The notes under the pieces were generated by a model that was given only the letters and a program-made list of their open reading frames with translations, was not told the origin of the DNA and searched no databases. The position numbers and the translations under genes were made by a program. Shown here piece by piece: positions 12,448 through 24,413 of a stretch of 64,000 nucleotides of DNA. Position 1 is the first letter of the stretch; every line of letters begins with the position of its first letter. Origin of the DNA: Acorus gramineus (taxonomy: Eukaryota > Streptophyta > Magnoliopsida > Acorales > Acoraceae); the NCBI GenBank assembly GCA_030737835.1, contig CM060852.1:10919343-10983342 (forward strand), written 5' to 3'.

Positions 12448-13580
12448 TGATCCGAAGAGGTCCCGATTTCACGAAACCCTCATTAGCATCCTCTATCCCC
12501 CTCAATCACCCCCTCCTCAGGTAAATCAATCCTTCTCTCTTCCCTTTTTTTATATTTTTTTTTATTTTTTTTTAAATTTTTGGGTGATTCAATCTTGAAA
12601 TTAGAGATTATGATTAAAAGCCAATCACACATTTATACTATTTTATTATTTAAAATTCATTCTATCTATCTGTCTGAGTGGTATCACTGTATTCCGTGGA
12701 TTGTTCCATGTTGTTTGAATCATATTCCGACTAAAGGTAGATTCCATTGCTAAAATCAAATTACCATATCCCGACTGTTGAGCTTAAAATGTATGTTTTA
12801 ATGTCGCAACGAGTCTTTACTCTTTATTTGACAGCCACAACCAGCCAAGGATGAACCTGCGGAAGACACCCTTGGAGCTCTAGTTCCGGAATTCCATGTG
12901 GGTATGTATTTCTCTATAAATTATGTCGTTATAATTCAACTTTGTTGTTGTTCTAACTTCTAACATGGATGTGAAGCTGCATTTTAAATTAGTTTTTCCA
13001 AGAAACATATTTTTGTTAGATTGCTGAAAAGCTTCTTTTTCAATTGCTTTTGTTAGATAACTAAAAGTCTTTTCTTGCTTTCTGTAAATTCTTTAAAAGG
13101 TGGACCCACTGGGGTGATTTGTCTCCACGTTTGGGTTAAGTATGATTTCTGCAATAATATAATCTCCAAAATGCGACCTTGGTAGCGATATCTACAGTTA
13201 AATCATTCACATATGAATATCCGAATTTAGAGCTTCTCACATTTGGAGTGTGTGTATATATGTGTATGTATGTATGAGGAATGTAGAACTAATTTAAGAA
13301 ACATCAGTTTAATTGCACTTCAAGAGATACTTAGTACTTGCTCATACTTGCATTTCAACCAGCAGTTGATGCAGAGGAGCCAGAAAAGGAGAAGTCATCC
13401 AGCGAAGGAAGCGAATGTGGGCTTCTGAAGCTCACGAGGGCGCAGAGGAAGAGGATACGGAAGAGGAAGTTGAAGGAATCTGCTTCAGTCCGTAGGAAGG
13501 TAATCGGTCCTCTGTTGCCATCTGGATATGAAGACGTCGGTGAAGCCAAGCAGACTGACCAACAAAACAAGAATGCCTGA
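12440..13580 (+). CDS. Small basic conserved plant protein of unknown function (three exons, 121 aa)
   Basis: Exons 12440-12520, 12835-12901 and 13363-13580 join in phase across GT-AG introns and end at TGA. The start MNNDPKRSRFHETLISILYP was chosen because it is the first ATG in frame with all three exons. The N-terminal half is rich in Pro and Gln (PPQSPPPQPQP), the middle is acidic (DAEEPEKEKSSSEGSE), and residues of exon 3 form a strongly basic stretch, TRAQRKRIRKRKLKE, followed by RRKVIGPLLP. That basic block plus IGPLLP recalls a small conserved plant nuclear or nucleolar-type protein, but no function can be named. The third intron acceptor is a tandem CAGCAG (13360-13365), so one-residue splice variants are possible. 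There is no signal peptide or membrane segment. The 5' leader is CT-rich and carries a telo-box. Confidence 0.8.
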
Positions 13581-14443
13581 TGGGATCCTCGTATTGGTGT
13601 TGTGTGAAAGACAATTGGACAAGTGAAGGAGACACTGGTTTTAGTGAAAGCTTAGGAAGTAAGTGTAATCATACTATAATTGCGTTCCTTTCAATCAATA
13701 TAATTGCTTATTTTGATGATTCTGTAGTGCTACCATGAAGAAAAAATCATCTACTCAAGATAAATTTCCATCGTATCTTGCTAACCATTATAAAAAATAT
13801 GTACATGCACAAAGTTCTCTGAATTTAAAAATGAAGTATATATATACTATAATGAATTATATATGTACTTCTCTAACTTCTCTATGCAAAAAAAAAAACA
13901 TATTTCATCTGACATAACATATGCCTCTTCAGAAGAAATTGTAACACACTGGCTATACACAGTCACAAAGTTCTCTGAATGTAGAAGAGTTCTCCGATTG
14001 AATACCTGAACATAGGGTTTTCTTTATACATTATATTCCAAATAGTGTGCATAATTACCATGGTTGGACATATAATATAGGCATTGGAAAATGCTAGGGA
14101 GAGTCACTTCTATAGTTCCTAACACATTTTATTTTTTTTTGGAGGTATATACTTGTTTAATGAATTACATGACTTCACAAAAAAATGAAGTATATATTTG
14201 AAATTTTGAATGAATTGAATTCATACCTCCTTGAATTTTTATTAATAGACTATATACTTGCCTAACCAAATATATATTATATTAGAGATCTCACATACTG
14301 GATTAGAATTACAGGGATGAGGATGATCGAGTGTACCAGTGCCCTACACGCCTTTGTAATACCCATAACCATGCACTACACTCACCGTAAGCATAGACCT
14401 AAAGATCATGAATTTCAACACCTCATCAACTACAGAATCTCTA
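13581..14443. other. Spacer between the small gene and the GULLO array
   Basis: It contains the presumed 3' UTR of the small gene (to roughly 13700) and then AT-rich sequence without recognisable genes or TIR structures. Confidence 0.5.
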
Positions 14444-16149
14444 ACCCTTTTTTTTAATAACAAGTGGTGTGAAAAAAACAGCTAGTTAGTCTCAAGTTTC
14501 AACATTCCCAGTTTTTAAATAGTTTTGGCCTGTACTTCATAGAATATAACTAAGCTTTATTTTGCAAAGCACATGATCTCTCTTGTGAAACTGATGGTTT
14601 TCTTTCCTTCTACACCGTGAAACACTGATATGAATTTATTGATGCTATGACACCCCATTTGGATACAAGTCCCAGCAAGTTCTACTGCAGTTCTATCTAC
14701 AACAGCCCGTCGTCCTCTCTACGACACACCCTCGCTTCAGTGTAAACCATCCCAGGCCGACAGAGGTACCCCTTCTCTGGCGCACAGTGCTCATCCCTCG
14801 AGCAAATGCAGAGCCCCTCAAGAGCACACCCCTTCTTGTCAACAGTCAGGGCCTTCCCGCGCAACCCCAACACCGCATCGCTCCAGTCGGAAGAGAACAA
14901 TCCTTCCGGGTCGTACTTCTCCATTGCCTTGACGAACAGGTCACCCTTCACCCCTAGCTTCTCCCTCATCCCTACAAATCCAACGTTCCGGTTCTTCCCC
15001 AGGTGAGGCATGCCTTTATATTTGAACAGCGCCATCTGCTCGATCTCCTCCAGTACGTCCTCGTCCAGCCGTGGATCAAGCGGGTCGTTGGACCGGTAGT
15101 ACGTGATGTCAATGTCCACCGAGTCGGCCGTCTTCCCCAAATAAGCGGTTGAGGCCTTGATGAACCTCATTAGAAAGCCAGAGTAGAGTTCGACACCGCA
15201 GAGGGAGTCATGGTTGATGTCTCTCAGTTTCTTTACATCGGAAATGAAGCTCGTGATGTTGGGCAATGGTATGCTCACGCTGGTCTGGTGGTAGAGCAAC
15301 CCATGAATCCGCCTGTCCCATTCGCATGCGGTGAGGAGGAGGTCATCCTTCCCATTCAGACATGACCCTGTGCACAAAATCATGATCAAACTAACTGATG
15401 TGATGTTGATGTGATATTATCATGCGGGTATACCTGAAGTTTGCATGTCACTTTGGTTACCGATCACCGGATATTCGGTGAAATCCAGTAGTCTTCCATC
15501 CCTGTTCTTGAGCCCGAAACCTGATGCAAGCAGAACAGTCACTTGCCCTTTCGACAACACGCATTTGCCGGATGGATTATGAGTCGCTTCCAACAACTCC
15601 TCTGTCACACCATATCAAACATTTGGTAATTCATTCATTAGAGCACATTATATGTAGTTAGTGATTCACAGTGAGTACCAGTGGTCCGGATGCCCTCAAT
15701 TATGAGGCGGGGCTGTGCCCGGAATCCGGTGAAATCGTTTAGGCCATTCCCTGTGGTGGTGATGGGAACTCTGAAGTCGTCGCGGAAGATGACCCTGCCT
15801 TGTGAAGGGTACCATGTGATGTCGCCGAATTCGGTCATTGATCCGAAGGCTGCAATTTGATTCTCGAAACCGTCGTCCCCCTCAACACGGTTTGTAATGG
15901 AGCGCTTGAACATTGGCTCTAGTTGCAGTGTCACCTGAAAGAGCAGTAAGTTTTATCTGTTAGCAAGCATTGTCTTCCAATCCTAATAACAAATTTGGGA
16001 TTCGGTGTGAATTTTATTCAGTACAGTTTCAATAGAGCAGGGTAAGTTTTTTTTTTCTTTTCTTTTGATGGGTAGCAAGGCAAAGTTAGTGCAGTTAGCA
16101 TTATGTTTATCCTTAGCATTAATGTTTATCCATGAACCATCCCCGGACT

Positions 16150-16381
16150 CATGGCGCATTGGCGCGGCGGTTGGGACACCTTTCCCCTTTAGGGGAGGAG
16201 TGAGGTTGGGTCCTCCTGTGAACGCAGGAAGAGAAAACATGTTGTTAGTCCCTTTAGGTACTGATGTATCTATGGACTCGCATGCCTAAGTTTCTGCAGC
16301 CATGTAGGGTGGGTTATTCAGAGGAGTCTTATGACTTGCACCCTCTGCTTGGATACATTGCTTTTCTATATATAAAAAAAA
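16150..16381 (+). mobile_element. tRNA-derived SINE-like element in intron 1 of copy A
   Basis: A box-A-like TGGCGCGGCGGTTGGG (16160-16175) and a box-B-like GGTTGGGTCC (16204-16213) stand at pol III promoter spacing. About 170 bp further on the sequence ends in TATAAAAAAAA. It lies 215 bp from exon 2. Orthologous copies lie in genes B and C, so the insertion predates the duplications. Target duplications were not found. Confidence 0.55.
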
Positions 16382-17024
16382 GATTATCCGTCAACCTGTG
16401 GATAGGTATTCAGATGCAGTCAGGCTGTGTCATCATCATTATAATCATAACACTTTGCAGATCTACTATGTAGTAAAAGCATTTAAATTTAGGATTACAG
16501 GCATACCTATCCCTGTAAACATAGGTAATTCTATACAAGTCCATTTGAAAGTTGTGGCGGATACACGAGTCCCTTAAAACTAACAAAAACCTAATTATCG
16601 TTATTGGGTTAAAATTTTATTCAAATTTAAAAGAATATTTTATCATCATGTAATTGTGCAAACACTATAATCTCCATAAATAATCATAAAAATAAATTAG
16701 TCTATGTAAATATTAAATTATTCTTATAAGACTTTTTATGTTTCTTTCATTTCTATTGAGGTATTGATTGAAAATGATTAAAAATTTGAGGATAAATTAA
16801 TCATTTCATGGTTATAAGTTAAATAGGATAGGCTGGATTATGATTAATTTTTGTTAAAACTAGAGATGTATATAGGTATTTATGAGTTTTTAAAGATTTG
16901 TGTGTTTGTCCTAACTTTGATAAGGATTTATATGAGATTACTCATGTAATGTTTTTAAACTCTTAAATTTATTGATAAATTTCCTATGTGAATGTTCATT
17001 TATTCAACATGGCCGAAATTTGTC

Positions 17025-17095
17025 CAACCCACGCATGGCGTGATTGTTAGGACACCCCCATCACAGGGGGGGTGCATGGTGGAAAGGACGAAAAG
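17025..17095 (+). mobile_element. Possible relic of the same SINE family
   Basis: CATGGCGTGATTGTTAGGAC followed by a C-rich/G-rich hairpin resembles the head of the SINE-like elements (CATGGCGCGGCGGTTGGGAC). Identical relics sit at about 27403-27473 and 38151-38221. It is weak evidence, based on one shared block. Confidence 0.3.
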
Positions 17096-17907
17096 GGCAA
17101 AAAAACATGGCTGAAATTTAAACCATGTTTTTATCAAAAGCTTAATCATTTCATGCCAGATCGGCCATGTGTATGGATTCATTATTTATATCTCTAACAA
17201 ACTGATGATGATGATAATGATAGTAAGAATTAAAGACCAACTTTATTTATTTATACATATAAATATTTGGATAATGCATAATTGAAATCCAACTATTTCT
17301 CATTAAATGCAGGTAGACAGGTAAGAAAACATCAACCAAGATATTCATTTATTTCTATTTTTTGTATGGTCCGTTGGTGGTTGCATCTTCCATGAACATT
17401 TAAAAACATAAAATCATTCATTGCATACAAGACCTAAACCTTCGGTTAATCAATTCCGTAAGAAAATTATCTCCAAGTACAACCTAACACCATTTAACAC
17501 CTTTGTCGATTACTTATTAATGTAAGGACTTGTTGTGAACCGATCTTACTTGTTATGCCAACCAAAAAGCAGAAGAGCTGATAGAATTAGTTACAAATAT
17601 ATACACCAATATTACACCTTATAAATTTACATAGGCATACAAGCTGCCTTCTTAATTATATTCACCAACTACTTAACAATTCTTCATATATATTTATACA
17701 ATACAATATATATATACACAAAGGGAAAACAAACCATATATGTGAATAATCTATAGATTCCGTGTATACATGTGATCTTATTTTTGTGTCTTCGGAGAGT
17801 TCTAACCACCGTTCAATCGCACCACAATCAAACAAAGCAGTTATCTGTATCAAAAAAGCTTATGTCATATCCAAATGAGAACAACGGTAGTGTTGATTGG
17901 ATGTGGC

Positions 17908-18412
17908 TAGGGCTGGTAAATGAATTGAGTAGCTCGGGCTCGGGTTCTGCTCCAGTTCGACTCGGTTAAAGCTCGCTCAGGCTCGTTCGATTAGACAAAC
18001 GAGTCGATCTTCAACAATTTTTAAAGTTCGGTTTGTAAACGAGCCGAGTCCGAGTCGAGCCGAATCCGAGTCTAGACGAGCTCATTTACTTAACAGAAAA
18101 AATGAGCCCGAACTTATGTTACTTTCACATGTATAAAGTATTGGGATTTGTGAAATGTAACTTTTCAAATATTAAACAAGATTTTTTTTTAGCTAAACGA
18201 GCCCGAACAAAGCCTTGATTCAAGCTTTGGCTTGACTTGTTTAACAAACGAGCCGAGACGAGCATCAACCGAACTTTTCACGAGCCCAATGAGCCGAGCT
18301 TGAATACAAAATGAAACTCATTCTCGAATAGAGCTCAAGCGGAGCCTGATATTAAACGAGCCGAGCCTGAGCAGATCAGAGCTCGGCTTGTTCGACTCGT
18401 TTACCACCCCTA
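17908..18412. mobile_element. hAT-like MITE in intron 1 of copy A
   Basis: Termini are TAGGGCTGGTAAA and TTTACCACCCCTA, with repeated GAGCCGAG/CTCGGCTC words inside. The flanks GATGTGGC (17900-17907) and GATGTGAC (18413-18420) form an 8-bp target duplication with one mismatch, which supports the hAT superfamily. There is no ORF. Confidence 0.8.
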
Positions 18413-18694
18413 GATGTGACCATAGCCTCACCCAATGTTTACATATAGTTTTCATTATTACATAATATATATTACAATATTTGTATTTTTTTTATTATAC
18501 AAATTTAAATTCATATTTATGTCGATTTTGTGTTACAAAATTAAAAAAAAAAAACTAAACTAAAAAAATTATAACAACATTTTTCAAAACCTAAGTTATA
18601 AAAACTATTATCACTCTCATGTCCAAACGAAGTCACAATATTTATCAATCTAGAGTAAATATTTTTTTTTTCTAAAAACAAATTAAAAATAAAA

Positions 18695-19542
18695 GGGAAA
18701 AATCGATCTAGCTCTATGAAAACTTATGAAAATTAGAAAAAGTCTCTGTAAAATTGACAAATCCCCTCAGGTCCTTATCTTATTAGATAATATTTATTTG
18801 ACCAGATATGTGGTTAACCCTAACCATGCATGGTAAATTATTGTTATACCCTTTTAAAATTTATTTTCTTTATTAGAAAAAATTTATATAACTCCCTGAA
18901 AACTTATGAAAATCGAAAAAAGTCCTTGTGAAATTAAAAAATCGTCTTAACTCCCTGAAATCTTCTAAAAATCGTAAAAAATCCATGTGATTATCTAAAA
19001 ATATATACTGATTTATTTAAATTTTATGAAACAAATTATAGTTTTATAGTCAAGGTGTTATATTTTTTATTGCTAGTAATTTTGAGTTAAGAATGTATTA
19101 TAGAATTTTGATTTGATTTTTAAATTGTTTTCTCTACTGATTTTGTAATGGAGTTAATGAAACTATAATTTTTTTTTGTTCAATCTCTATAATGAGATTG
19201 AGGAGGGAAAAATGTTGAAAAATGATTCAATTTTGTAGATCAAATTAAGGTTTGACGGATTTTTTTTTTTTTACAGATGAAGATGATATTTCAAGATATG
19301 AGGATATTGAAAATGACGAGGGTATTTTTGTCTTACAAAAGAACTAAATCTGATTTAATAAAGTTTGTAGGGAGTGAATCCAATTTTAATAAGTTTCTGA
19401 GGACTTATTTCAATATACTCTTGATCAGGGGATTAAATTCGTTAACCATATACACTTTGTGAGGATCTATGATGATTTTCTAATTTTAGAGAGACTTTTT
19501 ATGATTTGCAAAAGATTTGATAGAGTTAAAAAGATTTTTTCC
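18695..19542. mobile_element. Mutator-like TIR element next to exon 1 of copy A
   Basis: Inverted ends built on GGGAAAAATCGAT and GATTTTTTCC are flanked by AAAATAAAA on both sides (18686-18694 and 19543-19551), a 9-bp target duplication typical of Mutator-like elements. The right end lies 37 bp from the exon 1 donor. Internal lines repeat the theme AACTTATGAAAATCGAAAAA. There is no transposase ORF. The matching place in copy C (about 48735-48770) has no insertion. Confidence 0.75.
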
Positions 19543-20326
19543 AAAATAAAAACAAAACAAATTAAAAATAAAAACTTACTTGAGAGATAACCCCCAAGAC
19601 ACCAAGAGAAACCTTAGCCGCCAAGAGCTCCTCATCCCCCTCCACCAACCCCACCACCCTCGCATACTTACCATCACCACCAGCACTTGTACTCGGAACC
19701 ACTAACCTCACCCCGACGACGTACTCATGCACCGCCGGTCCCTTCCCACTCAACGAGCTCCCATGGGACCCAGTCCCGATCAACCCACCCAAAGTCATCC
19801 CCTCCCAAACGGCGAGTGAGGCAGAGCCAACCCGTTCTCCGCCGCCGCATCGATGAGCCCTCGAAGGGTAATCCCACCCCCTACAGTCATCCGAACCCTC
19901 AAAGGGTCCACGTCCATGACACTGTTTAGGTTTTCTGTGCTTATCACGAGCCCTTCCCCGTCCGGTCCGCCTGGGCACGACAGTTTGGGTATGCTGTGTG
20001 AGTACACGGTGACCACCTTCATGTGTTGCTTCTTTTGGGAGGCGTCGGAGATCACGGAGAGAAGCTCGGACTCGTCGGATGGGCGGGCGACGGAGGCGGC
20101 TTTACAGGTGGTTCTGTCTGGGTAGATGCCGTAGCCGTTGGTGACGATGCAGTTGACGTCGCCGGCGCTGCATGTCACGGTTGGGGGGGGAGGGCTCGCG
20201 TGGACAAGTGCTGATAGGGTTGTAAGTGTGAGGAGGAGATGAGACAAGTTGGTTTTCATGGTTAGGGTTTGTTGAGGTTTTGTATTGATATTGGTGTATA
20301 ATCTGTGTTTTTTTTTGAAAATTAGG

Positions 20327-20327
<1 letters not shown>

Positions 20328-20371
<44 letters not shown>
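20328..20371. repeat. (TA)n(GA)n microsatellite in the 5' region of copy A
   Basis: A TA run grades into a GA run 70-110 bp upstream of the ATG. Copies B (about 30703-30735) and C share it, with different lengths. Confidence 0.9.
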
Positions 20372-20375
<4 letters not shown>

Positions 20376-21408
20376 TTAGTGAGAAGGATTGGCTTCCATG
20401 GAAGTAAGCTGGGAAGTGGTGGAAGGGGTCTGTCTTTTTATATATCATTGACCAACATATATCTATACTGTATATAATTATTATATTATGTTAGAAAATT
20501 ATTTTATTTTAGTTTTTATATGTGTTTTTTTATGTAAACTGTTGAAACAGTTTTTTTTTTCATTTGAATTTGTGTCAGTGATTTGAATATCATTTCATCT
20601 TTTCAAAGTGATTTGTAGCTTTGTTTTAAACTGTTTTTGGTTATTAAACGGTTGTGAACTGTTTTGTTTCTCTGGGAGTGCTTTGGCACCTCTTGTAATA
20701 AAATATATGGGGCAGGGATGTTGGACAGAGAAGATATTATATTATACAAACCAGTCCGTCTAACACACAGAAAAAAGAAAAAAGAAATCAGGGAGCACCT
20801 ACAGTGAGTCCGTCCGAGACAAACATTGAAATTAAAAGAAGAGAAAGCGGTCTCCTATTCTTAAAGATTTACAGGTGTTCGCTAAAACCTCTTGTCACTT
20901 AGAATGCACCTTAAGAAGGATCAGAACTAAAATCACTTCAGAGTGGACCGTCATTGAACCATTGCATCAAAGTAGGACGGAATCTGCTTTTCAAAAGTGT
21001 TTTTACGTGCTCTGATTCACTAAATTTTTTAAATTTTTTTAACTCTATATTTAATTCTAATTTTGTTGTGATTTTCAAAATTAAAAAATTTAGTGTTTTT
21101 CCGACATATTACATTCTAATGCACCACGGTACGTCCAAAAATCACCCCACCACCGAACTAAAAATTACACACTGTACATTACAATGCGTCCAAATTTCTC
21201 CTTCGGATGGTATTTCTGTCATTGTAGTCAGAACTGTTCCTCTGCTGTGATTCACGAAATCCTGTCTGTTCTTTCGCTCTTCATCAATTTTTTTTGTAAA
21301 TTTTTTTAGGTATGGTTTGTTGGTTGGAAAGTGAAGAGAAAATACTGGCCTCGTTTTCACCACGGCTCGTTGATTGGAAGGTGCAGAGAAGGTATCATTT
21401 TCTTTTAT

Positions 21409-21686
21409 GGATTTTTTATTTTTAAATTTTCATAATAAATTATATGATTTAGTAATCGATTTCTCATTTCTTCGTATATTAATTTGAGTCTTCATTTTAA
21501 AAGATATGTTTTTTATAGTCTCTTAAAATGATTAAAAAAGAAAATCAAATAATTTAGGGATAGGTCTCTCCCAGGAACTAATGAGAAACATACCCTTTGA
21601 GTTTAAAAACTTAAATTGAAATATGAAAAAATGAGAGATCGATCACTAAATTATATAGTTTACAAGGACTAAAAAATAAAAAACCC
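21409..21686. mobile_element. Mutator-like MITE, TTTTTAAGTCC family, upstream of copy A
   Basis: GGATTTTTTATTTTTAAA at the left pairs with an end reading TAAAAAATAAAAAACCC. Inside are the family words TATATGATTTAGTAATCGAT and its inverse. Target duplication is unclear. The unit B counterpart (about 31557-31804) lacks the left end. Confidence 0.6.
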
Positions 21687-22189
21687 TTTCTTTCTTTCTT
21701 TTTTTTTTTTTGGTTGTCTCTTTGATACTGGAATTTTTTGTTGGGGGCGTTCTCGCTTGGACGTGTTTTTGGTGCAGAAATTTTTTGGGTCTGGGTGTTC
21801 TTGGTTGGAGGTATTTTTGGTGCAAGAATTTTTTTTAATGCATATCTTTTGCCGGCATTGTTGATGAAACACACGGATTCTTTGCCTGGCTTTTAAGTTC
21901 TATTGAGCTTTGTTGTTCTTCATGTTTTTACTTGAAATTCATAAGATGATCCAATTCATTAAATAATTACTCAATATAATTTATTAAATATGACTCATAT
22001 CATCACTTTATAAGAAATTTGTAAGTCTTTTTTTATAATTACAAAAGCTGGGTGGATATAATTTTTATCTTAGTAGGTGTTATGCCATTCATGTGTTTCA
22101 TTTGACCAGGAAACAATGATAAACGAGTTATTGGAATTTAGCTTCTTATTTTTATAATTCCAAAAGCTGAGTGAATAGAATTTTTATAA

Positions 22190-22464
22190 GAGTTTTTTTA
22201 TTTTTAAGTCCTCGTAAACTATATGATTTAGTGATCGATCCCTCACTTCTTCTTATTTCGGTTTGAGTCCCCAGATTTATTGATATGTTCATTTTAGTCT
22301 TTCTTAGGGACTAAAAAAAAAATTAAATAATTTAAGGATAAGTCCTTTCCAAGGATTAATAAGAAACAAATCCTTTAAATCTAGGAACTCAAATTGAAAT
22401 ATGAAAAAGTGGGGGATCAATCACTAAATCATATAGTTTACAGGGGTGAAAAAATAAAAAACCC
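22190..22464. mobile_element. Mutator-like MITE, TTTTTAAGTCC family, with 9-bp target duplication
   Basis: The element is flanked by TTTTTATAA at 22181-22189 and 22465-22473. The ends GAGTTTTTTTATTTTTAAG and a matching inverse enclose CTATATGATTTAGTGATCGA and its inverse, making a near-complete hairpin of 275 bp. The unit B counterpart is 32299-32574. Confidence 0.75.
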
Positions 22465-24194
22465 TTTTTATAATTGCACCTGAAAATGAACCCTCTTGAT
22501 TTCCTTAGTGTACAGAGATAGGTTTTAATTGTCATACCATTCTTGCTAAAGATTTTTAATATATCTTGATTCGTTAGTTTACAGGATACAACTTGTAATT
22601 GTTCTTCCATTCTTGCTAAAGGTTAATAATATATTCCGAAATGGAACCTACATCCAGCCTATATAGAATACTTTTATACGATAATCTATATTATGCATAT
22701 GTTTAATTTTTAGTTCATACGATATGCTATACGGTGCTATATTTTGTCTTTCTATATTTTATTATGAAATATAACAGTTTCATGTGATCAATTTTTTCAT
22801 TTGTTTCTATTTATTTCATAAAAAAATTGTGCTTGTTTATGAATTAAATGTATTTCTGATCATACATGATTCATTACACCTTAGACCCATTTGAGATATT
22901 TCATATCACATGGTATAATGAAATTTCTTCATCTGTCCATGTCTTGGAGACTTTGACGATTTAGGAGATTTCATATGACATAGCATTATGAAATATCTTG
23001 AATTGTTCATATTAAACAGTTTGAGAATGCAAAATTTATGTATACACATGTATAGTCGGAGTTCAAAACACAAAAACCTTTCTAGGCATTTCAACAATCA
23101 AATTCCTCTTTCAATTCACAATATTTTTTTATTATTTTCATTATCTCCTTATGAATATATTTCGAATAAGTTCAAATATAAGAAATTACATACGTTTATT
23201 CATAACTCAATTCTACTCATCAAACATGTTTTCCAACAGAAAGAATTTATGACCTGTTCATATTATGATTCATTGAAAATTCCCACATTTCATTCTATGT
23301 CAGTTGAGACTTGAGACCTCATCATGCTTGCAAAGCGCATAGCCTATTACTAGGAATAACGCATTAGACTATATGTTGTGCATAATTTTTGTTTATAAAG
23401 AATTTTAAACATGTCACTTCGCTTTGTATATTAGGCAGACGTACATACTTTAAATAACATCATGTGTATATATACTTTGAAGAACTTCGGCTAATCTTCT
23501 TGTATTCTGCAGTTCAAAGTACCACTTTTGCAGGTACACTTAAAAGAAGATTTGACCTTTTTTTTATCACAATTAACATTTATTCAAAAATTAAAGCATA
23601 ATTATACTGCTCTTCAAACATGTATTCTTCTCTCAGACTCAACAATGGAGGAAAGAACACAAAAATGAAGAACAAGAATGTATCGTGACTCCCACGGGCA
23701 AAAGGCTTATGTGTAATAGCACCGGCCTATACATTTTCATTGTAAAAGACATTATATTTTCATTGTAACATATTGCACATTCTTCTCTCTTTTCTATGAC
23801 AGTGCAGGAAGTCATTCATTCATTTGTATATTTCATTGTAAAAGACTGTGAATTTTCATTGTAACATTATGTAAGTTTTAGGAGCCACTGTCTCCTCTAC
23901 TCTAGAACAGTCTCAACTTACAGTTGGTTAACTTTTGTTTATTAATCATGAGGCCCAAAATATATGTTTATTTATTTTTCTCTAGAAGATGTACTTACTA
24001 CAATGATATTATGACACATTTTATGGCAGATTATATTTACTGCAATACATTAGTACGCGCAAATGACCAACATATATGTTGCATGATCTAACGTGTTCAA
24101 AGAAGGGTTAAAATGGATATGTTTGATTTAAATTGGGAACTATTGAAAAAGGAACATATGTATTTGCGGCATCCATTCCAACATTGGATATTTA

Positions 24195-24413
24195 GGGTGC
24201 GTTTGGTTGTGCGATGCACAGCGTTTGCGATTGCAAGAAGCTGCGTTTGCAATTGCACAACCAAACAGTTTTACTGTAGCAGATTCTTACACACAGATTT
24301 CAGGCACAAAGCTGCGATTTCAAAAAGCTGAGAAAGTGAGCTTTCTACAGAATCAGTTTTAAAACACAGATTCCTACATAATCAATTTTATAATTGCGTA
24401 ACCAAACGCACCC
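24195..24413. mobile_element. Tourist-like (PIF/Harbinger) MITE upstream of copy A
   Basis: TIRs GGGTGCGTTTGGTTGTGCGA and a diverged inverse ending AACCAAACGCACCC are flanked by TTA on both sides (24192-24194 and 24414-24416). The paralogous site upstream of copy C (about 50909-50915) reads ACATTTAGTTTTAT with no insertion, a natural empty site. Confidence 0.85.

Larger units (their letters stand above)
14697..20259 (-). pseudogene. GULLO: L-gulonolactone oxidase-like gene, copy A, frameshifted in exon 1
   Basis: Four exons: 20259-19580, 15934-15679, 15601-15434 and 15367-14697, separated by a 3.6-kb first intron and two short ones. The product has a signal peptide, an FAD-binding PCMH-type domain ([20 protein letters not shown]) and an aldonolactone-oxidase C-terminal domain ending in a Cys-rich block (GCALEGLCICSRDEHCAPEK). 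Exon 1 is 680 nt against 681 in copy B: a T present in B and C is missing near 19807, so SPYWEGMT becomes SPFGRG and the frame is lost about two thirds through exon 1. All splice sites look intact. Exon 4 ends five codons earlier than in B and C. It is either a recent pseudogene or carries a sequencing error. Exon 4 differs from B and C at about nine residues, while exon 1 is almost identical to B. Confidence 0.85.

Noticed and set aside
19853-20125. 90-aa ORF conserved in three copies (also 30245-30517 and 49045-49317)
   Set aside because: Antisense to GULLO exon 1; its conservation is that of the sense exon.
21611-21874. 87-aa Lys/Pro-rich ORF (also 31696-31983)
   Set aside because: Spans the end of a MITE and a short degenerate internal repeat (TTTTTGGTGCA), with frames that differ between copies.
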